Below are positions 17,052 through 26,832 of a stretch of 64,000 nucleotides of DNA, piece after piece. The stretch covers positions 186,001 to 250,000 of the forward strand of contig DBML01000001.1 of NCBI GenBank assembly GCA_002298915.1, written 5' to 3'. The notes beneath the pieces were generated by a model. It worked only from the letters and a program-made list of their open reading frames with translations, made no database searches and was not told where the DNA came from. This DNA comes from Clostridium sp. UBA699 (GTDB taxonomy: Bacteria > Bacillota > Clostridia > Clostridiales > Clostridiaceae). A program made the position numbers and the translations under genes. Within the stretch, counting starts at the first letter, position 1. Each line of letters begins with the position of its first letter.

Positions 17052-18575
17052 ATGAAAACGATTTTTATTAACGGACAGGATTTGACCTTGGAACAGATGG
17101 TGCAGGTGTCCAGGCAGTATCATCAGGTTGCGCTGGAGGATGCTGCTAAGAGTAGGGTGCTTAAATCAAGGGAGATTGTAGACGGCATTGTCAGGGAAAA
17201 CAAGGTTGTCTACGGCATAACCACAGGGTTCGGGATTTTCTCTCAGGTCAACATTTCGGCGGACGACTGCAAAAAGCTGCAGAGGAACCTAATCCTGTCG
17301 CATGCCTGCGGGGCAGGGAAGTTCCTTCCTACAGATGTGGTAAGAGCTATAATGCTGCTCAGGGCCAACGCGCTGTCGAAAGGTTTCTCGGGGATAAGGC
17401 TGAGCACTCTGGAAACACTTATAGATATGCTGAACAAGGAGGTACATCCTCTGATACCTGAAAAAGGCTCCCTTGGCGCATCAGGAGATCTTGTTCCCCT
17501 TGCGCACATGATCCTGCCCATGATAGGGGAAGGCAAGGCGGAATACAAAGGCAAGGTGATGCCGGGTGCGGAAGCAATGAAATTGGCCGGCATACCGATA
17601 GTAGAGCTTGTTGAAAAAGAGGGCCTTGCGTTGATCAACGGAACGCAGGCCATGACAGGAATAGGAGCTCTCGCTGTTTACGACGCCATCGAGCTGGTGA
17701 AGACGAGCGACATCGCATCGGCGCTGACAATCGAGGCGCTGAGGGGTATAAAGGATGCCTTCGACCCGAGGACTCACATGATCAGGCCGCATAAAGGGCA
17801 GGCAGCAACCGCAGAAAACATACTGGGCCTGACAGAAAACAGCACGTTCGTCACCAGGCAGGGCGAGCTCAGGGTGCAGGATGCCTACTCCCTGAGGTGC
17901 GTTCCTCAGGTGCACGGCGCGAGCAAGGATGCACTCAGGAGTGTCGAGGAAAAAGTGCTGATCGAGATAAACTCCGTAACGGACAACCCTATCGTGCTGG
18001 AAAGCGGGGAGGTCATCTCCGGAGGCAACTTCCACGGCCAGCCTATGGCCCTGAGCTTCGACTACCTGGGGATAGCTATGGCGGAGCTAGCCAACGTGTC
18101 CGAAAGAAGGCTGGAGAGGCTCATAAACAGCCAGCTCAACGACCTGCCTGCGTTTCTTGTCGATGACGGGGGGCTGCATTCAGGTTTCATGATCACTCAG
18201 TACGCTGCCGCCTCGCTGGTATCGGAAAACAAGGTCCTGGCTCATCCAGCTTCCGTCGACTCAATACCGTCATCAGCAAACCAGGAAGACCACGTGAGCA
18301 TGGGCACCATTGCCGCAAGGAAGAGCAGGGAGATTATCGAGAACGCGAAGCGGGTGCTCGCGACAGAGATAATGGCTGCCTGCCAGGCCATCGACTTCAG
18401 GGAAGGCTTTGAGCTCGGCAAAGGGACTGCAGCTGCATACAGAACGGTCAGGGAGGTTGTGGATTTCGTTTCCGAGGACAGGATAATGTACGACGACCTG
18501 GAAAAAATAACAGAGCTCATCACAAGCTCTAAGCTCGTCGGCAACGTGGAAAGAGAAGTAAAGCTTAGCTACTAA
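17052..18575 (+). CDS. hutH: Histidine ammonia-lyase
   Basis: First step of histidine breakdown, histidine to urocanate plus ammonia. The 507-residue protein has YGITTGFG near residue 54 and the Ala-Ser-Gly at 143-145 (LGASGDLVPL) that cyclises into the MIO electrophile. Downstream blocks GNFHGQPMA and QEDHVSMG are also typical. It is the first structural gene after the HutP-controlled terminator. Confidence 0.97.
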   Translation: MKTIFINGQDLTLEQMVQVSRQYHQVALEDAAKSRVLKSREIVDGIVRENKVVYGITTGFGIFSQVNISADDCKKLQRNLILSHACGAGKFLPTDVVRAIMLLRANALSKGFSGIRLSTLETLIDMLNKEVHPLIPEKGSLGASGDLVPLAHMILPMIGEGKAEYKGKVMPGAEAMKLAGIPIVELVEKEGLALINGTQAMTGIGALAVYDAIELVKTSDIASALTIEALRGIKDAFDPRTHMIRPHKGQAATAENILGLTENSTFVTRQGELRVQDAYSLRCVPQVHGASKDALRSVEEKVLIEINSVTDNPIVLESGEVISGGNFHGQPMALSFDYLGIAMAELANVSERRLERLINSQLNDLPAFLVDDGGLHSGFMITQYAAASLVSENKVLAHPASVDSIPSSANQEDHVSMGTIAARKSREIIENAKRVLATEIMAACQAIDFREGFELGKGTAAAYRTVREVVDFVSEDRIMYDDLEKITELITSSKLVGNVEREVKLSY

Positions 18576-18599
18576 AACCAATTGGGGAGGAAAGATAAA

Positions 18600-20621
18600 A
18601 TGATAACCAACAGGAAAATTTCAGAAGCCATGACAGTCAAACTCGGCAATGAACTTCCGGAAATGCCGGAGTTTGAAAAAGGCATAAGAAGGGCGCCGGA
18701 CAGGGGCTTCACCCTCACGAAAGCGCAGACGGAAACGGCTCTCAAGAACGCACTGAGATACATCCCCGAGGAGCTCCACGAGGTTCTGGCTCCGGAGTTC
18801 ATGGAGGAGCTGAAGACCAGAGGCAGGATCTACGGCTACCGTTTCAGGCCTGAAGGGAACCTGTACGGAAAGCCTATCGACGAGTACAAGGGCAACTGCG
18901 TCGATGCTAAAGCGTTCCAGGTCATGATAGACAACAACCTGGACTTCGCGGTGGCGCTCTATCCCTACGAGCTCGTGACATACGGGGAAACGGGACAGGT
19001 GTTCCAGAACTGGATGCAGTACAGGCTCGTCATGAAGTACCTGGAAGTCATGACAGACCACCAGACCCTTGTCATAGAGTCGGGACATCCGCTCGGGCTT
19101 TTCAAATCCAAGCCTGAGGCCCCGAGGGTCATAATAACGAACGCAATGATGGTCGGAATGTTCGACAACCAGAAGGACTGGCACTACGCCATGCAGATGG
19201 GCGTGGCGAACTACGGTCAGATGACCGCAGGCGGATGGATGTATATAGGGCCACAGGGGATCGTCCACGGGACGTACAACACCATCCTCAATGCCGGAAG
19301 AATGAAGCTCGGCGTAGGCAAAGACGAGGACCTCAAAGGCCACGTGTTCGTTTCCTCGGGGCTGGGCGGGATGAGCGGAGCTCAGCCGAAAGCTGCCACA
19401 ATAGCAGGGGCGGTGGGCATAATCGCAGAGGTGGATCACTCCAGGATAATGACAAGGTTCGACCAGGGCTGGGTAGACAAGATATCCTCTGACCTTGACG
19501 AGATATTCGGCTTGGCTGAGGAATACGTGGAGAAGAAGGAAGCGATATCGATAGCCTACCACGGGAACATAGTCGACCTGCTTGAGTACGCGGTGAAGAA
19601 CAACAAGAAGATAGAGATGCTTTCGGACCAGACCTCCTGCCATGCAGCCTACGACGGAGGCTACTGCCCTCAGGGCATCAGCTTCGAGGAAAGGACAAGG
19701 CTCCTCAAGGAAGACAGGGAGATGTTCTGCAGGCTTGTGGACGAGTCGCTCAGGCGCCATTTCGAACTGATCAGAACCCTCGTCGGCAGGGGAACCTACT
19801 TCTTCGATTACGGAAACGCCTTCATGAAAGCTGTGTACGATGCCGGAGCAGTCGAGATATCGAAAAACGGAGTTGACGAGAAGGACGGCTTCATATTCCC
19901 ATCCTACGTGGAGGACATAATGGGACCGGAGCTTTTCGATTACGGCTACGGACCTTTCAGATGGGTGTGCCTGAGCGGAAACCATGAGGACCTCATAAAG
20001 ACAGACCAGGCAGCCATGTCCTGCATCGACCCTGACAGGAGGGCCCAGGACAGGGACAACTACATCTGGATCAGGGATGCTGAAAAGAACAAGCTGGTGG
20101 TGGGGACGCAGGCCAGGATACTCTACCAGGACGCTTACGGAAGGATGAACATAGCGCTGAAGTTCAACGAGATGGTCAGAAACGGCGAGATCGGGCCAAT
20201 AATGATAGGCAGGGACCACCACGACGTAAGCGGAACAGATTCGCCGTTCAGGGAAACCTCTAACATAAAGGACGGCAGCAACATAATGGCCGACATGGCA
20301 GTGCAGTGCTACGCGGGCAACGCCGCCAGGGGGATGAGCCTTATCGCTCTCCACAACGGGGGCGGAGTTGGCATAGGCAAATCCATAAACGGCGGGTTCG
20401 GCCTGGTGCTGGACGGAAGCAGAAGGATAGACGGTATAATAGAGTCTTCGATGCTGTGGGACGTCATGGGCGGAGTCGCGAGGCGAGCCTGGGCCAGGAA
20501 CGAAAACTCCATATCCACAAGCATGGAGTACAACGAGAGGAACAGTTCAACTGACCACATAACGCTTCCTTACGTGCCTGATGAAAAGCTTATCCAGGAC
20601 GTAGTGAACAAAGCGTTTTAA
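18600..20621 (+). CDS. hutU: Urocanate hydratase (long form)
   Basis: Converts urocanate to 4-imidazolone-5-propionate using a tightly bound NAD. At 673 residues it is longer than the 550-residue form of Bacillus and Pseudomonas, but the core is clear: TAGGWMYIGPQGIVHGTY near residue 205, GLGGMSGAQPKAA near 255 and the GRDHHDVSGTDSP block near 540. The long form occurs in other anaerobes. The ATG at 18600 follows GGGGAGG; an upstream TTG in the same frame is not needed. Confidence 0.95.
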   Translation: MITNRKISEAMTVKLGNELPEMPEFEKGIRRAPDRGFTLTKAQTETALKNALRYIPEELHEVLAPEFMEELKTRGRIYGYRFRPEGNLYGKPIDEYKGNCVDAKAFQVMIDNNLDFAVALYPYELVTYGETGQVFQNWMQYRLVMKYLEVMTDHQTLVIESGHPLGLFKSKPEAPRVIITNAMMVGMFDNQKDWHYAMQMGVANYGQMTAGGWMYIGPQGIVHGTYNTILNAGRMKLGVGKDEDLKGHVFVSSGLGGMSGAQPKAATIAGAVGIIAEVDHSRIMTRFDQGWVDKISSDLDEIFGLAEEYVEKKEAISIAYHGNIVDLLEYAVKNNKKIEMLSDQTSCHAAYDGGYCPQGISFEERTRLLKEDREMFCRLVDESLRRHFELIRTLVGRGTYFFDYGNAFMKAVYDAGAVEISKNGVDEKDGFIFPSYVEDIMGPELFDYGYGPFRWVCLSGNHEDLIKTDQAAMSCIDPDRRAQDRDNYIWIRDAEKNKLVVGTQARILYQDAYGRMNIALKFNEMVRNGEIGPIMIGRDHHDVSGTDSPFRETSNIKDGSNIMADMAVQCYAGNAARGMSLIALHNGGGVGIGKSINGGFGLVLDGSRRIDGIIESSMLWDVMGGVARRAWARNENSISTSMEYNERNSSTDHITLPYVPDEKLIQDVVNKAF

Positions 20622-20649
20622 AGAATATATTTAATCGAAAGGTGGAGCA

Positions 20650-21558
20650 ATGATGAGTGAAGCAAGGAAAATAATAGAATGCGTACCGAATTTCAGCGAG
20701 GGGAGAGACCTGGCCAAGATAGAAAAAATAGTGGAGCCCTTCAGGGGCAAGGAAGGGGTTAAGCTCCTTGACTACCAGAGGGATGAGGACCACAACAGGC
20801 TGGTCGTTACTGTAGTCGGAGAGCCTGAAGCCGTGAAAAAAGCTGTTATCGAGGCGGTAGGCGCTGCTGTGGAGGTTATTGACCTGAGGGTGCACAAGGG
20901 CCAGCACCCTAGGATGGGGGCATGCGACGTGGTGCCGTTCATACCAATAAAAAATGTCAGCGTCGATGAGGCCGTGAAGCTTGCCAACGAAACCGCGAAG
21001 GAACTCTCGGAAAGGTACAGCCTTCCTGTGTACATGTACGAAAAGGCTGCTGTCAGCCCACAGAGGGAGAACCTGGCAAGCGTAAGGAAAGGCGAATTCG
21101 AAGGCATGGCTCAGAAGATGAGCCAGCCGGGCTGGGCTCCGGACTACGGCCCATCCCAGCCGCACCAGAGCGCCGGCGCAACTGCCGTAGGCGTGAGGAT
21201 GCCTCTTGTGGCTTTCAACGTCAACCTTGGGACAGACAAGCTGGAAATAGCAGACAAGATCGCAAAGAATGTAAGGTTCATAGGAGGCGGGCTCAGGTTC
21301 TGCAAAGCAATGGGTGTAGAGCTCAAGGAGAGAGGCATAGTGCAGGTATCTATGAACATGACCGACTACACGAGGACCGCACTCTACCGCGCATTCGAGC
21401 TGATCAGGATAGAGGCCAGGAGATACGGAGTCAGCGTGGTAGGCTCCGAAATAATCGGGCTGCTGCCTATGGAGGCGCTGATAGACACCGCAGTCTACTA
21501 CCTGGGAGTGGAAGACTTCTCAATGGACCAGATCCTCGAAACAAGGATAATGGAGTAA
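20650..21558 (+). CDS. ftcD: Glutamate formimidoyltransferase
   Basis: Moves the formimino group of formiminoglutamate to tetrahydrofolate, releasing glutamate. The 302-residue protein carries only the transferase part of the mammalian bifunctional enzyme: IECVPNFSEGRD at the N-terminus, VHKGQHPRMGACDVVPF near residue 79, and GAHQSAGATAVGVR-like folate-site sequence near 178. The cyclodeaminase is the separate fchA gene two genes downstream. Two adjacent in-frame ATG codons follow the ribosome binding site. Confidence 0.94.
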   Translation: MMSEARKIIECVPNFSEGRDLAKIEKIVEPFRGKEGVKLLDYQRDEDHNRLVVTVVGEPEAVKKAVIEAVGAAVEVIDLRVHKGQHPRMGACDVVPFIPIKNVSVDEAVKLANETAKELSERYSLPVYMYEKAAVSPQRENLASVRKGEFEGMAQKMSQPGWAPDYGPSQPHQSAGATAVGVRMPLVAFNVNLGTDKLEIADKIAKNVRFIGGGLRFCKAMGVELKERGIVQVSMNMTDYTRTALYRAFELIRIEARRYGVSVVGSEIIGLLPMEALIDTAVYYLGVEDFSMDQILETRIME

Positions 21559-21562
21559 AGAA

Positions 21563-22834
21563 ATGGGAATAGGGATTTTGATAAAGAACGCTTCAGAGGT
21601 TGTCACCTGCAGCGGTTTCAAGGCAAAGCACGGGAAGGAGATGGGTGACCTTCACGTCATCCATAATGGAGCGGTGGTTGTCGAAGACGGCTTGGTAAAG
21701 GCCGTCGGAACGACAGAGGAGATCCTCGGCATGCACCGGGAAGTCGATTACGAGGTGATCGACGCAGAAGGGAAGGCCATCCTTCCTGGCTTCGTAGACT
21801 CGCACACGCACTTCGTGTTCGGAGGCTATAGGGCAGAGGAATTCTCATGGAGGCTCAGGGGCGACAAGTACATGGACATCATGAAAAGGGGCGGCGGTAT
21901 AGCGAGCTCTGTGAAATCCACAAGGGAAGCATCAAAAGGCCAGCTCATGGACGCAGGTATGAAAAGACTGAACTCCATGCTTTCCTTCGGAGTCACCACT
22001 GTTGAAGGGAAGAGCGGCTACGGGCTTGACTTCGACACGGAGATTAAGCAGCTCGAGGTCATGGGGGAGTTGGACAAGGCTCACCCGGTAGACGTGATCA
22101 GGACCTTCATGGGGGCACATGCCGTACCTGCTGAGTTTTCCGGCAGGGGGGACGACTACATCGGCTACCTGATCGAAAGCGTGCTTCCGTACGTTGCGGA
22201 TAAGCAGCTTGCAGAATTCTGCGACGTGTTCTGCGAAGACAACGTATTCTCGGTGGAGCAGTCCAGGAAGCTTCTTGCAAAGGCAAAGGATATGGGCCTC
22301 TCCCTGAAGATACATGCTGATGAAATAGTGCAGCTCGGCGGGGCCGAGCTTGCTGCAGAGCTGGGGGCGGTATCGGCTGACCATCTTCTTCAGGCTTCGG
22401 ATGCGGGCATAAGGGCCATGGCGGAAAGCTCTGTAGTATCGACGCTGCTGCCCTGCACAGCCTTCAGCCTGAAGGAAAGCTTCGCTAAGGGCAGGGAAAT
22501 GATTGACAGAGGCTGCGCCGTGGCGCTGGCCACGGATTTCAACCCCGGAAGCTGCTTCACTGAATCCACAGCGCTGGTCTTCGCGCTCGCATGCATCCAG
22601 ATGAACCTGAGCATAGAGGAGGCGATAACAGCACTCACGATAAACGGAGCCGCAGCGGTGAACAGGGCTGCTGAAATCGGCAGCATCGACACAGGAAAGA
22701 AAGCGGATATAATCATACTGGAGTTCCCGTCCTACAAGTTCATACCTTACCACGTGGGTGTAAGCACGGTTGAGAAGGTAATAAAGTGCGGGAAGCTGGT
22801 ATTCGACAAAGAAAGAGGAGGCATATTATGTTAG
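21563..22834 (+). CDS. hutI: Imidazolonepropionase
   Basis: Hydrolyses imidazolone propionate to formiminoglutamate. A 423-residue amidohydrolase with the metal-binding DSHTHFVFGGYR near residue 78, a second histidine in KIHADEI near 250, SADHL near 273 and ATDFNPGS near 320. It begins four bases after ftcD and its last codons overlap the start of fchA. Confidence 0.95.
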   Translation: MGIGILIKNASEVVTCSGFKAKHGKEMGDLHVIHNGAVVVEDGLVKAVGTTEEILGMHREVDYEVIDAEGKAILPGFVDSHTHFVFGGYRAEEFSWRLRGDKYMDIMKRGGGIASSVKSTREASKGQLMDAGMKRLNSMLSFGVTTVEGKSGYGLDFDTEIKQLEVMGELDKAHPVDVIRTFMGAHAVPAEFSGRGDDYIGYLIESVLPYVADKQLAEFCDVFCEDNVFSVEQSRKLLAKAKDMGLSLKIHADEIVQLGGAELAAELGAVSADHLLQASDAGIRAMAESSVVSTLLPCTAFSLKESFAKGREMIDRGCAVALATDFNPGSCFTESTALVFALACIQMNLSIEEAITALTINGAAAVNRAAEIGSIDTGKKADIIILEFPSYKFIPYHVGVSTVEKVIKCGKLVFDKERGGILC

Positions 22835-23445
22835 CAAACATGTCAGTAGTTGATTTTCTGGATGAGACGGCATCCAATTCACCGGTACCGGGGGGCGGGA
22901 GCATAGCAGCGCTCAGCGCGGCTTTCTCCGCAGCTCTGTCCCAAATGGTCGCAAACCTGACTATAGGGAAAAAGGGTTATGAAGACGTGCAGATGGAAGT
23001 GGAACGTGCGGCTCTTGAGGCGGAAAGGCTGAGGGGGATGTTTGTCGAGTACATCGACAAGGACTCCGATGCTTTCAACGATGTGATGAAGGCATTCAAG
23101 CTTCCAAAGGATACTGAAGAGAATGCGGAGTTAAGGAAAGAAGCCATACAGGAAGCCACAAGGCTCGCCGCGCTGGTGCCGCTTGAAATTGCCAGGGAAG
23201 CATACAAAATCATGGATATAGCCAGCTTTGTGGTTCAAAAAGGGAACAGGAACGCTGTCACAGACGGAGCGGTTGCAACAATGCTGTCCAGAACCGCGGT
23301 CCTCTCTGCGCTGTACAACGTGAAAATTAACCTGAGCTCCATAAAGGATAAAAAATTCGTGGAGAAGGTTTCCGCCGAGGTCGAAGAGCTTGAGAGGAAT
23401 GTCAAGCTGAGAGAAGAAGAGATACTGTCTAAGGTCGTGCTGTAG
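22828..23445 (+). CDS. fchA: Formimidotetrahydrofolate cyclodeaminase
   Basis: Turns formimino-THF into methenyl-THF plus ammonia. The 205-residue helical protein shows SPVPGGGSIAAL near residue 18, which is the family signature, and a typical C-terminal helix bundle. The ATG at 22828 has AGAGGAGG upstream and overlaps the end of hutI by seven bases. With ftcD and fhs it makes the one-carbon route complete apart from the methylene-THF cyclohydrolase, which is not in the window. Confidence 0.92.
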   Translation: MLANMSVVDFLDETASNSPVPGGGSIAALSAAFSAALSQMVANLTIGKKGYEDVQMEVERAALEAERLRGMFVEYIDKDSDAFNDVMKAFKLPKDTEENAELRKEAIQEATRLAALVPLEIAREAYKIMDIASFVVQKGNRNAVTDGAVATMLSRTAVLSALYNVKINLSSIKDKKFVEKVSAEVEELERNVKLREEEILSKVVL

Positions 23446-23446
23446 C

Positions 23447-24466
23447 ATGTTCGATTCGAACTATAAGCCGGCAGCCGAAGGAGCCTGGAGCGGAAGGGTC
23501 GACAGCTTCAGCGACTTCGAAGCTTTCAGGTGGCATCAGTGGGTGAAAGGGATTGACCTTAAAGAAGAAGGCTTGGCAAGCTTCGAAGGGAAGCTGGGGA
23601 TCGCTTTCCTGGGGTACTGCTCTGACGAGGGGATAAGGGTCAACAAGGGAAGGACGGGAGCCGCGAAAGGGCCAGACTCCATCAGGAGGGAGCTGGCAAA
23701 CCTTCCCTGCAGCTTCACCAGGGAGGTGGAGCTGTTCGATGCAGGCAACATATTTTCAGAAAACTGCACCATCGAAGAAAGCCAGGAGCTGCTGTCAAAG
23801 GCTGTTGAAAAGCTCATGGGCATGAACCTGTTCCCGGTTGTTTTAGGGGGAGGGCATGAAATAGCATTCGGTCACTTCGGAGGCATCCTCAACCACATGG
23901 CCAAAAATCAAAAGGTACCGAAGATAGGGATAATAAACTTCGATGCACACTTCGATCTCAGGCCATATTCGGACGGCGGCAGCTCAGGCAGCGCTTTCAG
24001 GCAGATAGCAGATCTGACAATGGACAGGGGACAGCACTACTCATACTTCTGCATAGGAATCCAGAGGCACAGCAACACGATCAGCCTGTTCAAGGCTGCA
24101 AGGGAGCTGAACGTAGATTACATTCTAGCGAAGGACATCATGCCAAGCGGCGACTGGAGCGCGTTCGAAGGCTTGGATGACTTCCTAAACCTGCAGGACC
24201 ACATCTATATAACCATATGCTCCGACGTTTTCTCCAGCGCGTACGCTCCCGGGGTGAGCGCGGTGCAGCCACTGGGGCTGGACCCTGAAATTGTCCTGAA
24301 GCTTATTAAGTACATCGTAAAATCAAAGAAAGTGGTCAGCTTCGACATAGCCGAGGTCTCTCCAAGGTTTGACCAGGACAACATAACCGCGAGCCTGGCG
24401 TCTGTGCTGATATTTGCACTGGTGAATTCCCTTGCCAGGCTCCAAGGCGCATTTGTCGAAAGCTGA
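23447..24466 (+). CDS. hutG: Formimidoylglutamase (arginase family)
   Basis: A ureohydrolase that splits formiminoglutamate into glutamate and formamide. The 339-residue protein has the manganese-site motifs GGGHEIAFGH near residue 142 and NFDAHFDLR near 168. The third motif reads ICSDVFSSAYAPG rather than an S-x-D-x-D pattern, so one usual metal-ligand aspartate appears as cysteine; I believe some HutG proteins share this but could not check. It starts one base after fchA. Together with ftcD-fchA it gives two parallel ways to remove the formimino group. Confidence 0.83.
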   Translation: MFDSNYKPAAEGAWSGRVDSFSDFEAFRWHQWVKGIDLKEEGLASFEGKLGIAFLGYCSDEGIRVNKGRTGAAKGPDSIRRELANLPCSFTREVELFDAGNIFSENCTIEESQELLSKAVEKLMGMNLFPVVLGGGHEIAFGHFGGILNHMAKNQKVPKIGIINFDAHFDLRPYSDGGSSGSAFRQIADLTMDRGQHYSYFCIGIQRHSNTISLFKAARELNVDYILAKDIMPSGDWSAFEGLDDFLNLQDHIYITICSDVFSSAYAPGVSAVQPLGLDPEIVLKLIKYIVKSKKVVSFDIAEVSPRFDQDNITASLASVLIFALVNSLARLQGAFVES

Positions 24467-24479
24467 GGAAGGTGATTGC

Positions 24480-25097
24480 ATGGATACCAATACCTGCGTA
24501 GTAAAAAGATCGGCATACAGGACGAACGAATGGTCCGGAGGGACCACAACAGAGCTTTTCATATACCCGCCCGGCAGCAGCTACAGCGAAAGGAACTTCA
24601 AGTGGAGGATCAGTTCGGCGACGGTTGATGCGCTCGAATCAACGTTCACGAGGCTGCCCGGGATAACAAGGCACATAATGGTAATCGAAGGCAGCCTGGT
24701 CCTCGAACACAAGGGCCGGTACAGGAAGGAGCTGCACCCGTTTGAGCAGGACGTTTTCATGGGTGAGTGGAACACCAAAAGCCGGGGCAGGGCGACGGAT
24801 TTCAACCTTATGCTTGCGGGGGGCTTCTCCGGAAGGCTGGAGGCCTGCTTCATCGAAGAAGGGCAAGAGATCGAGCTGACATTAGATGCGGGATGCGCAA
24901 GCAAGGTCACAAACGTTCTCTATCCGCTGAACGGGAGCCTCGAGGTCTCCGCAGGCGGTCAGAAATTCAACCTGTTGGAAAAGGAACTGTTCAGCATTAC
25001 TCCTCTGCCCGGTGAGGGTAAAGCGGCGCTGAAGCTCACGAACAAGTCGGGCGGAAGGATGGCAGTCATAAGGGCGGAGATTCTAGAAAAGCCATAA
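24480..25097 (+). CDS. hutD: HutD family cupin protein
   Basis: A 205-residue protein of the HutD/Ves family: two cupin-like halves with RTNEWSGGTTTELFIYPP at about residues 13-30 and FKWRISSATVD after it. In Pseudomonas the family has been linked to tuning of hut expression, perhaps by binding a pathway intermediate such as urocanate or formylglutamate. The ATG at 24480 follows GGAAGGTGAT. Position between hutG and fhs supports a hut role. Confidence 0.85.
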   Translation: MDTNTCVVKRSAYRTNEWSGGTTTELFIYPPGSSYSERNFKWRISSATVDALESTFTRLPGITRHIMVIEGSLVLEHKGRYRKELHPFEQDVFMGEWNTKSRGRATDFNLMLAGGFSGRLEACFIEEGQEIELTLDAGCASKVTNVLYPLNGSLEVSAGGQKFNLLEKELFSITPLPGEGKAALKLTNKSGGRMAVIRAEILEKP

Positions 25098-25128
25098 GGA
25101 TAAACCATTAGATTGAGGAGGAATTGAG

Positions 25129-26805
25129 ATGTCATTTAAGTCCGATATTGAAATAGCACAGGAAGCGAAGCTTAAGGATATAAGGGAGATAGCCGCAAAG
25201 ATGGGGCTAACTGAGGACGATATCGATCTGTACGGCAGATACAAGGCTAAGGTTGATTACAACCTCCTCAAAAAGTCGCCGGGGAAGAATGCGAAGCTGA
25301 TACTGGTGACCGCCATCAATCCGACACCTGCGGGAGAGGGAAAGACGACTACCTCGATAGGTGTGGCAGACGGGCTCTCCAGGCTGGGAAAGAACACGAT
25401 AGTCGCGCTTAGGGAGCCTTCGCTGGGACCGGTCTTCGGAGTGAAGGGTGGAGCAGCAGGAGGCGGATACTCGCAGGTTGTGCCGATGGAGGACATCAAC
25501 CTCCACTTCACAGGCGACTTCCACGCGATCGGGGCGGCGAACAACCTTCTTGCTGCGATGATCGACAACCACATATACCAGGGCAACGCCCTGGACATCG
25601 ACACAAGAAGGATAGTCTGGAGGCGCTGCGTCGACATGAACGACAGACAGCTCAGATACGTTGTTGACGGCCTGGGCGGGAAAGTCAACGGGATCCCGAG
25701 GGAGGACGGCTTCGACATCACCGTAGCTTCAGAGGTTATGGCGATATTCTGCCTATCGAACGACATAAACGACATGAAGGAAAGGATATCCAGGATAGTC
25801 GTGGCCTACAACAGGTCAGGAGAGCCGGTCACAGCAGGACAGCTCAACGCCCAGGGAGCCATGGCTGCTCTCCTGAAGGACGCGCTGAAGCCTAACCTGG
25901 TGCAGACCCTGGAAGGCACCCCTGCCTTCATCCACGGCGGACCTTTCGCAAACATTGCCCACGGCTGCAACTCGATAATGGCAACAAAGATGGCGGCACA
26001 CTTCGCCGACTACGTGGTTACTGAGGCGGGCTTCGGGGCAGACCTGGGAGCAGAGAAGTTCATAGACATAAAATGCAGGATGTCAGGGCTTAAGCCAAGC
26101 GCGGTCGTTATAGTGGCGACTGTAAGGGCCATGAAATACAACGGCGGCGTGCCAAAGGCCGAACTGAACAACGAAAACCTGGAGGCTCTGGAGAAGGGTC
26201 TTCCAAACCTGCTGAAGCACGTCGAGAACATAACTAAGGTGTTCAAGCTGCCTGCGGTTGTTGCCGTGAACAGGTTTCCTACGGACTCAGAGGCCGAGCT
26301 CAGGCTCATGGAAGAGAAATGCAGGGAGCTGGGAGTTAACGTCAGGATATCCGAGGTATGGGCGAGGGGCGGAGCAGGCGGAGAGTCCGTGGCAAGGGAG
26401 GTCCTCAGGCTGATCGAGGAGAACAGCAGCGAATTCGAGTACGCATACGACGAAAAGCTCCCTATAAAGGATAAGATAAGGACCATAGCGCAGAGGATAT
26501 ACGGCGCAGACGATGTCATCTTCACAGACCAGGCGAGCAAGGAAATCGCCGAGATCGAGAAAATCGGCTGCGGACAGACGCCGGTATGCATGGCAAAGAC
26601 GCAGTACAGCCTCACGGACGACCAGACCAAGCTTGGAAGGCCTACCGGCTTCAGCATAACGATCAGGCAGGTGACCGTATCGGCAGGGGCGGGCTTTGTT
26701 GTAGCAATAACCGGAAGCATAATGAAGATGCCTGGACTCCCTAAGCTTCCGGCTGCCGAGAGGATAGACGTGGACAACACTGGCAGGATATCGGGACTTT
26801 TCTAG
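25129..26805 (+). CDS. fhs: Formate-tetrahydrofolate ligase
   Basis: Interconverts formate, THF and ATP with formyl-THF. A 558-residue P-loop enzyme with NPTPAGEGKTTT near residue 63, EPSLGPVFGVKGGAAGGG near 98 and the LNAQGAMAALLKDALKPNL block. In this hut context the reaction probably runs backwards, turning formyl-THF from FtcD/FchA into formate plus ATP, an energy-conserving step in histidine fermenters. Confidence 0.96.
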   Translation: MSFKSDIEIAQEAKLKDIREIAAKMGLTEDDIDLYGRYKAKVDYNLLKKSPGKNAKLILVTAINPTPAGEGKTTTSIGVADGLSRLGKNTIVALREPSLGPVFGVKGGAAGGGYSQVVPMEDINLHFTGDFHAIGAANNLLAAMIDNHIYQGNALDIDTRRIVWRRCVDMNDRQLRYVVDGLGGKVNGIPREDGFDITVASEVMAIFCLSNDINDMKERISRIVVAYNRSGEPVTAGQLNAQGAMAALLKDALKPNLVQTLEGTPAFIHGGPFANIAHGCNSIMATKMAAHFADYVVTEAGFGADLGAEKFIDIKCRMSGLKPSAVVIVATVRAMKYNGGVPKAELNNENLEALEKGLPNLLKHVENITKVFKLPAVVAVNRFPTDSEAELRLMEEKCRELGVNVRISEVWARGGAGGESVAREVLRLIEENSSEFEYAYDEKLPIKDKIRTIAQRIYGADDVIFTDQASKEIAEIEKIGCGQTPVCMAKTQYSLTDDQTKLGRPTGFSITIRQVTVSAGAGFVVAITGSIMKMPGLPKLPAAERIDVDNTGRISGLF

Positions 26806-26832
26806 AACGCTTTAGTTAAGGGGATAACTTAA

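Noticed and set aside
19235..19492. Arginine-rich open frames inside hutU, pyrG, mgtA and other long genes
   Set aside because: They overlap well-supported genes, have no ribosome binding sites and show the composition of frame-shifted coding sequence.
24220..24260. HutG metal motif with cysteine in place of an aspartate
   Set aside because: Possibly a loss-of-function sign, but I recall similar motifs in other formimidoylglutamases, and the rest of the site is intact; not claimed as inactivation.
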